From: Deltaproteobacteria bacterium UBA5205 | Lineage (GTDB): Bacteria > Desulfobacterota > Syntrophorhabdia > Syntrophorhabdales > Syntrophorhabdaceae | DNA: 52,806 nt | Direction: 5' to 3' | Assembly (NCBI GenBank): GCA_002412715.1 | Contig: DHVP01000036.1 | Coordinates: 98,644-151,449, forward strand | Shown: positions 23,594-30,850 of the stretch, piece after piece | How the letters are laid out: every line of letters begins with the position of its first letter | How positions within the stretch are numbered: position 1 is the stretch's first letter | The notes under the pieces: model-generated | The model's database searches: none | Told to the model about the DNA's origin: nothing | What the model saw: the letters and a program-made list of their open reading frames with translations, nothing else | Program-made: the position numbers and the translations under genes

Positions 23594-24433
23594 ATGCGCC
23601 GGCCTTTTTCTGCGGGGACGGCGAAGCACCCCCGCCGTGGTACAGGGCGAGAAGGCGGATGGAATAAAGCTGCCGCGATGAGTATCGCGGTCCTGGCGGT
23701 GTTCCTTGCCGTCGTGGTCGATTCGCCGTGTGCCTGGGCCGTCAACGGAACACCCGTGAGCACACAGTGCTGGATAAACGGCACGCTGGTCGGGGGTTTT
23801 CCTGTGGGCAAGCCGTGTCCCGGGACAACCAGCGGGGGCGGGGGACGCGCCATCATCATGGGCCCGCCCGTTATCGTCTGGCGCCATCCCAGCGCTGAAG
23901 GTTCGCAGATGGCGGGGTTGTCTCCGGTGGACCCGAAGCTTGCCAGTCAGCTCAACACAATCGCCGATACCCCCATAACTCTCAGGCAGAAGGGTGAGTT
24001 CGCGATGAGGAACGGCGATCTTGCTCGTGCCAGAGTGTATCTCGAAGAAGCGAGCCGGAGAGATCCGCAAGACCCCCAGATTCAACAGGCCCTCGTGAGA
24101 CTGCAGAACCTGTTCGATAAGGGCACGCAGAACCTGACGGTGCCGCGGCTCCAACTCCCAAAGCAGGAGTTTCTGAAACCCATGCCGGCCGCCACCGTCG
24201 ACAAGTTTATTGGCAACCCGGAGGTCAGGGCGCTGAGGGAAGCTGAGATTATCTCCTACAACAAACTTGCGAATGCGGACGCTGCGCTCACCATGACGAC
24301 GACCAGGGAAAAGACCGGCGCGGCAACGCAGAACGACGTCAACCAGGTGCAGTCGAAACTGAATGCGGCCGTCGAGGATTTCAAACGGGCCGAGACCAAA
24401 CTCAAGGAAAAGATCTACGTACTGGACAAATAG
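23594..24433 (+). CDS. secreted helical-repeat protein
   Basis: The 279-aa product has a basic N-terminus, a hydrophobic segment (KAAAMSIAVLAVFLAVVVDS) followed by CAWA as likely signal-peptidase site, a glycine-rich linker (TSGGGGRA), and then one TPR-like unit (GEFAMRNGDLARARVYLEEASRRDPQD). The C-terminal 80 residues are a charged coiled coil (NQVQSKLNAAVEDFKRAETK). It may be a periplasmic adaptor or scaffold for the other secreted products. The family is unknown to me. It starts 3 bp after the second paralogue and its stop abuts the next ATG, so it is inside the operon. Confidence 0.7.
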   Translation: MRRPFSAGTAKHPRRGTGREGGWNKAAAMSIAVLAVFLAVVVDSPCAWAVNGTPVSTQCWINGTLVGGFPVGKPCPGTTSGGGGRAIIMGPPVIVWRHPSAEGSQMAGLSPVDPKLASQLNTIADTPITLRQKGEFAMRNGDLARARVYLEEASRRDPQDPQIQQALVRLQNLFDKGTQNLTVPRLQLPKQEFLKPMPAATVDKFIGNPEVRALREAEIISYNKLANADAALTMTTTREKTGAATQNDVNQVQSKLNAAVEDFKRAETKLKEKIYVLDK

Positions 24434-25243
24434 ATGAAACCGTCACTTCTTTGGGCCGCCGGTGCCGTCGTGATCGGGCTTGCCGCGACCGCACAAATTC
24501 AACCAGCCGGGGCAAAAGGGTGTCCCCCGAACTCCGCGTTCGTTTCCGATGAGGATAACGTCGTCCATTGTCGCTGTATCCCCGGATTTGAGAACCGCGA
24601 CGGCGTTTGCGTGCGCGTGACGGAACCTGCGAAGGAGGGGAAGCCGAAGGACGTGAATTTCCCCCCGGCTGCCGCCAATCTTGTTCATATAATGGACAAG
24701 GTAACAAAGAAGCTGAATCGTCCCAAAGGGGGATATCATAAGGATTTGAAGCCCAGATTAGTATGCAACTTCTTCTTTCAGGGGGTGGGAGAAGAACTCA
24801 AGAAATTGGGTTTGCCGGCTGACAGGGGAGCATGGAAAAAAGGTCTGAGAGCCGCACAGATAAAGGCAAAGATAGAGGCTGACAGAACTGATTGGAATGA
24901 ATTGAGAGAAGAGGACGTCCAGGAACGGGCTAATCGGGGAATCATCGTCGTTGCTGTTTCGCCCGATCATGTGGCAATAGCCTTTCCGATACCCCCGCAA
25001 ATACAGTTTTCGGGCAGGGGTCCGCTGTTGAGAGATGGCAACGAACATGGCCCTGAGACACAGGCGGACCATCGCTTGCACGCAAGTTCATGGGGCGCCG
25101 TGCCTGCCCATAACATGTTTAGCTACGAATATTCAGATAGTCAGAAGAAGCATCTGAAGAGCCCGAAATTTTATGTTTGGACCCCCTCAGAGTCGCCCGC
25201 GAGTTCACTAAGCGATTATAAACGCGAAATAGCGCCGAGGTAA
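24434..25243 (+). CDS. secreted protein with Cys-rich module and papain-like (NlpC/P60-type) domain
   Basis: The 269-aa product has a signal peptide (PSLLWAAGAVVIGLAATAQI) and then a compact Cys-rich EGF-like segment (Cys30, 46, 48, 59; CRCIPGFENRDGVC). The C-terminal part (105-235) resembles NlpC/P60 or CHAP-like amidases: a Cys at the start of a helix (LVCNFFFQGVGEEL, Cys111), a segment EDVQERANRGIIVVAVSPDHVAIAF with His179 starting a strand, and a late SSWGAVPAHNMFSYEYS segment. Cys111 and His179 are the candidate catalytic pair. The substrate could be peptidoglycan, but that is inference from fold resemblance. It is last in the operon, with no gap after the coiled-coil gene. Confidence 0.7.
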   Translation: MKPSLLWAAGAVVIGLAATAQIQPAGAKGCPPNSAFVSDEDNVVHCRCIPGFENRDGVCVRVTEPAKEGKPKDVNFPPAAANLVHIMDKVTKKLNRPKGGYHKDLKPRLVCNFFFQGVGEELKKLGLPADRGAWKKGLRAAQIKAKIEADRTDWNELREEDVQERANRGIIVVAVSPDHVAIAFPIPPQIQFSGRGPLLRDGNEHGPETQADHRLHASSWGAVPAHNMFSYEYSDSQKKHLKSPKFYVWTPSESPASSLSDYKREIAPR

Positions 25244-25325
25244 CGTCGAGGGTGAAGATCGGGAAGGAAATGTTACGACCAGGCCGTACCAGGGGACGGG
25301 TTCGCTCTTGCCGGTTTGACAACGG

Positions 25326-26615
25326 TTATGGATTTCGGGGGGCTTTATTGACGACCAGCGCGGAGCCGAAAAGCAGCAGAAGACCGACGCATGTACACCC
25401 GGCCATCATCGATACCATTGGCACGATCGTCCCGTTATGCAGGTAGCTTAACAGTCCCGATGACACGGCCCCTCCCACCATCTGGAGGCTTCCGATAAGG
25501 GCCGAGGCCGTGCCCGCATTTCTCGTGAAGGGCTCCAGCGCCAGCGCAATGGCATTGGACGTGACACAGCCGAAACCGAACAGGTAGCAGAAGATGAGGC
25601 CCAGGATCGCCACCTTCCCAACGAACCCCGCCAACCCTCCTATCACCAGGAACATTATGATAAGGAATTGAGCTGCCGTCACTGTCCGTAACAACTGCGC
25701 AGCGCTGTACTTTTTGAGCAGGGTCCTGTTGACCTGGTTTGACAGCACCAGGCCGATCACGTTTCCTCCATATATCAAACCGAATTCCGTTTCCGTGAAC
25801 CCGAGCAGGCCCATGTAGACAAAGGCCGATCCGGCGATGTAGGAGAAGAACCCCGCCGTTGCGGTCGCCGCGAGGAGTCCGTACGTGACGAATGGCCTGT
25901 TCCTGAACACTTCAACATATTCCAGTATCACGTTCTTTGGGTGTAAAGAAATGGAGGCATCGCGACCCTTGGTCTCCTGGAGAAATCTGCTCATAGCGAG
26001 AAAGACGAGGAGGCCGATAGCCGCAAGGACCAGAAAAATATATTGCCAGCCGAATGCAGACACCACGAAACTCCCTATGGTGGGGGCAACGATCGGTGCA
26101 ATGCCGAAGACCATCATCAGCAGAGATAACATACGGGCCATCTCGGTCCCGGAAAACAGGTCACGCACAACTGCCCGACTGCCCACCATTCCGACACATG
26201 CACCGAAACCGGCGAGAAAGCGCATTGCCACAAGGACATGTATGGTCGGCGAGAAGGCGCAGCCGACGGAGGCTGCGGTATAGACAAGGAGCCCGAGCAT
26301 CAGCGGTTTTTTCCGTCCGTAACGGTCCAATAAAGGGCCGTAAATTATCTGGCCGATGCAAACCCCGATGAAAAAACTCGTGAGCGAAAGCCCCACACGG
26401 GCAATGTCCGTCTTCAGCCCTCTGGCGATGGCAAGAAAACCGGGAAGATACATGTCCGTCGCAAAGGGCCCGATAGCCATTATGCCCGCAAGAACGAGTA
26501 CCAGGACATTATGCCGCTTCCGGTCCAGCACCCGTTCAGGCTGTTGTATTGAGGCGGCGGATGCGCCCCGGGTCCCCTTGAGGTCTTCTTGCTTCTCTCC
26601 AGACGCAGAATGCAG
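25326..26615 (-). CDS. Bcr/CflA-family MFS drug exporter (possible CTG start)
   Basis: The twelve-helix major-facilitator exporter is close to Bcr/CflA. Marks are GPFATDMYLPGFLAIA in helix 1, the loop motif GPLLDRYGRKKPLMLG (motif A), RDLFSGTEMARMLSLLMMV and the duplicated N- and C-terminal halves. It would export drugs or sulfonamide-like compounds with proton exchange. The usual start would be GTG at 26531 (401 aa), which has no ribosome site. In the same frame a CTG at 26615 has a strong AAGGAG seven bases upstream and would add 28 hydrophilic residues, so I give this longer extent. Either could be right. The gene stands alone. Confidence 0.82.
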   Translation of the reverse strand: MHSASGEKQEDLKGTRGASAASIQQPERVLDRKRHNVLVLVLAGIMAIGPFATDMYLPGFLAIARGLKTDIARVGLSLTSFFIGVCIGQIIYGPLLDRYGRKKPLMLGLLVYTAASVGCAFSPTIHVLVAMRFLAGFGACVGMVGSRAVVRDLFSGTEMARMLSLLMMVFGIAPIVAPTIGSFVVSAFGWQYIFLVLAAIGLLVFLAMSRFLQETKGRDASISLHPKNVILEYVEVFRNRPFVTYGLLAATATAGFFSYIAGSAFVYMGLLGFTETEFGLIYGGNVIGLVLSNQVNRTLLKKYSAAQLLRTVTAAQFLIIMFLVIGGLAGFVGKVAILGLIFCYLFGFGCVTSNAIALALEPFTRNAGTASALIGSLQMVGGAVSSGLLSYLHNGTIVPMVSMMAGCTCVGLLLLFGSALVVNKAPRNP

Positions 26616-26872
26616 CGTGATCTCCTTCCAATCGTTATTGTCTTTACTGGCTGGAAAACGTCCGGCACGCTGCTTTACAACTTCAGGTCCGGCATGCCTC
26701 GTCTTTCGAAGGTCTGTAAACTCTTATCACAAGTCGGCCGGCCTGTAAATGATGAACAGCAGGAACTATAGGAGCATCGAAAAGAGAGTGAAAAAAACGG
26801 GCATGAGCGATTCGCCGGAGCATGGCATCTTACCGGTAGACGACGTTCCCGAGCACATGAGACGGGTTTCTG

Positions 26873-27556
26873 TCACGGCGCATCGAGGTTCCCGACTTTT
26901 TCCATGTATGTACGGATGGACTGCAGGAGGCTGTCATCGAGATCGTGGAACTGCGTACCGATGAACGTTCTTTTATCCCCGAGCCTGATGTTCCTTACTG
27001 TTGCCTTGATGGATTGCACGTCTGATGAACCAATGAGCCGTGTCGAAAAGAGGACCTCTTCACCCACGCTTATACCTGCCCCCGGGCTGTCGGATTGGTC
27101 AAAGAGAAAGCTGCATCCGCCCTCACTTACGTCCGTAAAGACACCTTCACGTGAAGCGCCGTTCACCGATATGAAAGCGGGGATCATGCATGGCGCCCTC
27201 TCGAACTTCCTGAGGTTCACTATCTCGATGTTTTCGGGATAGGAGAGGAAGGCCAGGCGAAAAGGTTCGTTCATGGCCCCTATGAGCGTAGCGTAGAACC
27301 CGTAAACCTTTCCGTTGTGGAGGTAGCGGACTATGATATTGTTCGTCTGGTAGAGCTTCACCCAGAGCCCGGGTATGGAAGGTATTTCGGCGATAAGGTA
27401 ACGGTCCCTAACCATACCCACAAGGGCGCTCTTCCATGTGTCCTTGGCTCCTCTCAACTGAAGGCGAAGCGTTATCCCCAGCTCGACGCCGAGATGCTCT
27501 TTCTGATGTTGAACTGCTTGATTGCCGGTCTCTGCCATACGTGACATTTGAGACAC
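26873..27556 (-). CDS. PilZ-domain protein, YcgR-like
   Basis: The 227-aa protein has an N-terminal YcgR-type beta domain (residues 25-115, GVELGITLRLQLRG...GFYATLIGA) and a C-terminal PilZ domain. The c-di-GMP binding residues are present: RKFERAPC (RxxxR) and DVSEGG (DxSxxG). YcgR-like proteins bind c-di-GMP and brake flagella or control secretion. The GTG at 27556 follows CGGGGGT; an ATG six codons later is an alternative. No flagellar gene is nearby. It is transcribed alone, divergent from a small gene. Confidence 0.85.
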   Translation of the reverse strand: MSQMSRMAETGNQAVQHQKEHLGVELGITLRLQLRGAKDTWKSALVGMVRDRYLIAEIPSIPGLWVKLYQTNNIIVRYLHNGKVYGFYATLIGAMNEPFRLAFLSYPENIEIVNLRKFERAPCMIPAFISVNGASREGVFTDVSEGGCSFLFDQSDSPGAGISVGEEVLFSTRLIGSSDVQSIKATVRNIRLGDKRTFIGTQFHDLDDSLLQSIRTYMEKVGNLDAP

Positions 27557-27786
27557 ACTCGACCCCCGAGTGGTCTCCCTGAACTATATAATCGCCATCC
27601 GGCCGGTTTTGTTAAGGAGTTCAGGCTGGAGACACTTGCTTAAAGCCTCTTGCAACTGTATTCTTATGGAGGGGCTGCGTCTTGTTCAGGCAGGAATTTG
27701 CTTATTCTACCATGTATTCCCGGTGTGGCTTTTTTCACTATGCCCTGTGTGCGCTGGTTTCCCGATGAATGAAAGGAGGTATCAAA

Positions 27787-28092
27787 TTGAACTATATAAT
27801 AGGAATTCTTTGGTTTAACGATGAGCTTACCTACCGCAGGGCACTTGCGATCTTTACCGATTCGAAGAATATGCCCGCCACTTTTGAAGATTGGAAAACA
27901 CTCGTCAAAAGGCAACGCGAAGAGATTAAGCGTGCCGGTAATATCGCTATTCGCGTGGACTTCGATCCGGAAACATTTATCGATTGGTGCAACGTGCGTG
28001 GATTTCAAGCCAATTCTCAGGCGAGAGGGGCGTTCACCGAGCATGTCGTGCTCGAATATCAGAAGACCGGCAAAGGAACGGTCATCGAATAG
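27787..28092 (+). CDS. small soluble protein of unknown function (TTG start)
   Basis: The 101-aa protein starts at TTG 27787, because AAAGGAGGT (27772-27780) lies 7 bp before it; an in-frame ATG at 27769 would place that site inside the gene. The sequence NYIIGILWFNDELTYRRALA, then MPATFEDWKTLVKRQREEIK and IRVDFDPETFIDWCNVRG, looks like a compact alpha/beta protein that I cannot assign with confidence. It ends with VVLEYQKTGKG. It stands alone before a cold-shock gene. Confidence 0.65.
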   Translation: MNYIIGILWFNDELTYRRALAIFTDSKNMPATFEDWKTLVKRQREEIKRAGNIAIRVDFDPETFIDWCNVRGFQANSQARGAFTEHVVLEYQKTGKGTVIE

Positions 28093-28317
28093 AACCCTGG
28101 ACATCTGTTTGCGGTAAACATGCAGGAACAGGGCAAGGGGGCTAACGTTCCAAATGTGTTTGATTGAAATATATTGAAATCATATTATTTTTATGCGATA
28201 ATTCTAATCAGAAGTTTCGGAAGCATTAGTTAGTAGTAACTGCGAAAATGTTCATTTTTGTAGTATCTTCCCAACATATGTCCGTATCCTTCAAATTCTA
28301 ATAAAGAGGTAGTAAAT

Positions 28318-28518
28318 ATGTCAAAAGGTACAGTGAAGTGGTTCAACGAGTCAAAAGGTTTTGGTTTCATCACGAAGGATGACGGTGTGGATGTGTTTGT
28401 ACACTATTCTTCTATCCAGGATAGCGGGTTCAAATCTCTCAACGAAGGCGAAACGGTAAGCTTTGATGTTGTGAGCGGCCCGAAAGGTCCCGCCGCATCC
28501 AACGTCGTGAAAGGCTAA
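28318..28518 (+). CDS. cold-shock protein (CspA family)
   Basis: The 66-aa OB-fold RNA/DNA-binding protein has RNP1 (KGFGFIT, residues 13-19) and RNP2 (VFVHYSSI, residues 26-33) intact; the first strand starts KGTVKWFNESKG. Such proteins act as RNA chaperones at low temperature or in growth. AGAGGT precedes the ATG. The AT-rich 225-bp leader upstream may include a folded cold-shock leader, though I could not define one. A strong terminator follows directly. Confidence 0.95.
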   Translation: MSKGTVKWFNESKGFGFITKDDGVDVFVHYSSIQDSGFKSLNEGETVSFDVVSGPKGPAASNVVKG

Positions 28519-28528
28519 GCCAAACAGG

Positions 28529-28557
28529 GCAGGCTGGGATACCCCGGCCTGCTTTTT
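28529..28557 (+). terminator. intrinsic terminator of the cold-shock gene
   Basis: GCAGGCTGGG (28529-28538) pairs over ten positions, with one G-T pair, with CCCGGCCTGC (28543-28552) around an ATAC loop and is followed by TTTTT. Confidence 0.9.
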
Positions 28558-28671
28558 CCTTTCTAAATCCTCCAGAGTTTGGTCTATCGAATTGATCCCC
28601 TGCCATTTCCTGAAAGTCACCGGAACCGAGGGGGATTCTGTCGGCCGCTCCCAACAGAAAAGAGAGTTATT

Positions 28672-29100
28672 ATGACTTCCCACCGAAAATTGCATGTCCT
28701 GGTCGTAGACAACGGCGAAGATATGACGAAACTGACCGTTGAGATGCTAGAGCGGTTGGGTTATAGCGCACAGGGTGAGACGCAGAGCCTGGCGGCGCTG
28801 AAAACTTTTTCTGAGGACCCCAACAAATTCGACCTTGCCATAGTTGAACCCGTTATGTCTGAACTTCCCGTCCGGAGTATGCGAAAGAGTTCTTCCCCTG
28901 CACCTGAGCTAACAGGGTTGGAGCTTGCGGTGCGCTTCAGGCGCATAAGGCCGGGTTTTCCGGTCCTGCTCTTCTATACAGGAGCCATCGAGCCGCCCCT
29001 GGAGGAAGAGATAAGGGCTGCCGGGTTTGGAGCGGCCATTCCTAAACCGCTGGGATTGAAGGGCCTGGAAGAAGCAGTAGGACAGGGGTTGCGCTCGTAA
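28672..29100 (+). CDS. degenerate receiver-domain protein
   Basis: The 142-aa protein keeps the CheY-like fold: HVLVVDNGEDM (strand 1), the VEMLERLGYSA helix, a GLELAVRFRRIRPGFPVLLFYTG segment and Lys125 in IPKPL. The phospho-acceptor Asp is replaced by Glu59 (LAIVEPVM), the second acidic residue after strand 1 is Asn14, and about 15 residues rich in Ser/Pro (PVRSMRKSSSPAPE) are inserted in the following loop. The domain probably cannot be phosphorylated normally. Glu may mimic the phosphorylated state. The start was set at ATG 28672. Close relatives I remember are stand-alone regulators with the ITDMTMP motif. Confidence 0.8.
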   Translation: MTSHRKLHVLVVDNGEDMTKLTVEMLERLGYSAQGETQSLAALKTFSEDPNKFDLAIVEPVMSELPVRSMRKSSSPAPELTGLELAVRFRRIRPGFPVLLFYTGAIEPPLEEEIRAAGFGAAIPKPLGLKGLEEAVGQGLRS

Positions 29101-29231
29101 TCCTCCGGTATCCGCTCACCGGGGTCTGGATTACATCTCACCTTCCCGGTTTAGCAAGACTTTGGGGGAGGAGCTACCGAAGTCATCTGATTATGAAATA
29201 GCACAGTTCCTCTCCCGTGATACGCGGATTC

Positions 29232-29396
29232 CTAGAGCTTCTCGATTTCTGTTCTCAGTTCAACCAGCTTGTCATAGACATTTTGAAGTTCCTTCTCTAC
29301 GGGGTAACCGCTCAGTTTATTCCCTGATCCGGCGTAGACCTTTGTTATCTCTACCGCAGTTTTCAGAGCCTCGATTCTCAAAGCTTTCTCATCCAT
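29232..29396 (-). CDS. 54-aa conserved-looking small helical protein
   Basis: This 54-codon frame on the minus strand begins at an ATG with AAGGAG eight bases upstream. Two helices are predicted: DEKALRIEALKTAVEITKVY and EKELQNVYDKLVELRTEIEK, separated by GSGNKLSGYP. The ribosome site and codon usage support a real gene of a kind easily missed. Function is unknown. It is transcribed against the degenerate receiver gene. Confidence 0.6.
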   Translation of the reverse strand: MDEKALRIEALKTAVEITKVYAGSGNKLSGYPVEKELQNVYDKLVELRTEIEKL

Positions 29397-29714
29397 CTTT
29401 TTCACTCCTTCTAGCGTTCTTTGTGCCGGCGAGCAGATTATAGCACGGGGTCAGGGGGATTGAAAGGAGACCCTATTTTACATTGAACGCCGCATGACCT
29501 ACGGGATGGCGGCAGGTATCCTGTTTGTACCTCAAAAAAAAGGGGGTAGCAGTAGGCATAACCAACCATAGAACAGAACATGGACCGGTTTATTGGAGTA
29601 GGTCAAGAATAGAAATGATAAATACGGTATTGTGTAGTAGTATTTATCTCATTGCGCCAGGGTGCCGGCAGTAATCCCATTGGAACAAAAGATAGGAATA
29701 AGCCTGGAGTACTG
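29397..29714. other. 318-bp divergent intergenic region
   Basis: The region separates the small minus-strand gene from the YdcF-like gene. It becomes AT-rich toward its right half. No gene, tRNA or clear promoter pair could be supported. Confidence 0.35.
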
Positions 29715-30488
29715 ATGGTCAATACGATATTCATTCTAAAAAAAGTTATTTCCTTCTTTATCCTACCCTTGTCCATCGTGTCAGCCCTGATGGTGAGTGG
29801 CTTGATTCTCCTATGGGCAACCAAGCGCCAATTATTAGGTAAAATCTTTGTTACCCTGGGAACGGGCCTGCTTTTGCTCGCAAGCTTCGGATTTCTGGCA
29901 GACCATCTTATTATGTCTCTCGAAAACCGTCACCTCCCTTTACTCGATATCAAAGATATTCAAAGAGCCAAGGATATTAAATGGATAGTGATCCTGGGAG
30001 GCGGCAACATACCCGATCCACGTTTACCCATTTCCAACCAGATTGCCCCGGCGTCGCTGACCCGTCTTTTGGAAGGTGTGAACCTCTATCGTCAACTCCC
30101 CGGCTCAAGGCTTATTCTTTCCGGCGGGTCCGTATCTCGCACGCCGGAAGCGGAAACGCTTGCGAAGGCAGCCCGGCTGATGGGGGTAAGAGAAGATGAT
30201 ATAGTCTGCGAAAAAAAGTCTCTGGATACCGCGGATCAGGCAAAAATGATCTCAAGCATCGTTGGCCGCAGTCAGTTCATTCTCGTGACCTCGGCCATTC
30301 ATATGCCCAGGTCGATGACCCTTTTTCGTAAATACGGCATGGACCCGATCCCGGCGCCAACGAGCTACATAGTCTACAAACAATCGCAATTCGACCCCGG
30401 TGTGCTTTTCCCCAGCACCGGTTCCCTGGGAAAAATGGAAATCGCCATCCATGAATATCTGGGCATGATCTGGATGCGTGTTCAATAA
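29715..30488 (+). CDS. YdcF/SanA/ElyC-family (DUF218) membrane protein
   Basis: The 257-aa protein has two N-terminal membrane helices (VISFFILPLSIVSALMVSGL and IFVTLGTGLLLLASFGFLAD) and a periplasmic DUF218 domain. The domain shows WIVILGGGNIPD, LPGSRLILSGGSVSRTPEAE, SLDTADQA and FILVTSAIHMPRSMTLFRKYG. E. coli members of the family act in envelope integrity and peptidoglycan or enterobacterial-antigen metabolism. The ATG at 29715 was chosen for its ribosome site (TGGAG). It has no co-transcribed neighbour. Confidence 0.9.
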   Translation: MVNTIFILKKVISFFILPLSIVSALMVSGLILLWATKRQLLGKIFVTLGTGLLLLASFGFLADHLIMSLENRHLPLLDIKDIQRAKDIKWIVILGGGNIPDPRLPISNQIAPASLTRLLEGVNLYRQLPGSRLILSGGSVSRTPEAETLAKAARLMGVREDDIVCEKKSLDTADQAKMISSIVGRSQFILVTSAIHMPRSMTLFRKYGMDPIPAPTSYIVYKQSQFDPGVLFPSTGSLGKMEIAIHEYLGMIWMRVQ

Positions 30489-30850
30489 GGATTGTCTTTT
30501 GAGCCTGCATCAACTTTGAGGACACCCTTCACATTTTCACATTCTTGCCAGCTCCGGGAGAAACAAAGAGAGTCTTTTCACCACGCACTGCCTCGGTGAA
30601 AGAAACATCAAAGCCCCACCAATTCTTCCGTTATTATCATACCTGATTTGCATGTGCAGGAATAAACCTGCATCCTTTCGATCAAAGTGTTAGAAAAACC
30701 CTTCATTTCAATCCAGACAGACGAGAGCCCTCGTGCCATATTCCTTTCAATTCATAGGCATAGCGGTATTATCCTGTTCAGGCACACTTTTTGCGTTAAC
30801 GATTCCGATTTGTTTCTTGATTGGTCGTGTTGAATAACAGGAGGAGAAAA
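30489..30850. other. intergenic region holding the sigma-54 promoter of the next gene
   Basis: The 362-bp stretch has no supported gene. Its last 70 bp carry the sigma-54 promoter listed separately. The rest is AT-rich, without hairpins I could define. Confidence 0.4.
30780..30795 (+). promoter_or_regulatory. sigma-54 promoter for the secreted repeat protein
   Basis: AGGCAC-ACTTT-TTGCG has the invariant GG and GC, exact -24/-12 spacing and only end-position differences from consensus. The start site would be near 30806, 45 bp before the ATG. Confidence 0.7.

Noticed and set aside
26749..26964. 71-codon plus-strand frame starting with ATGATG
   Set aside because: No ribosome site and it overlaps the end of the well-supported PilZ gene on the other strand.
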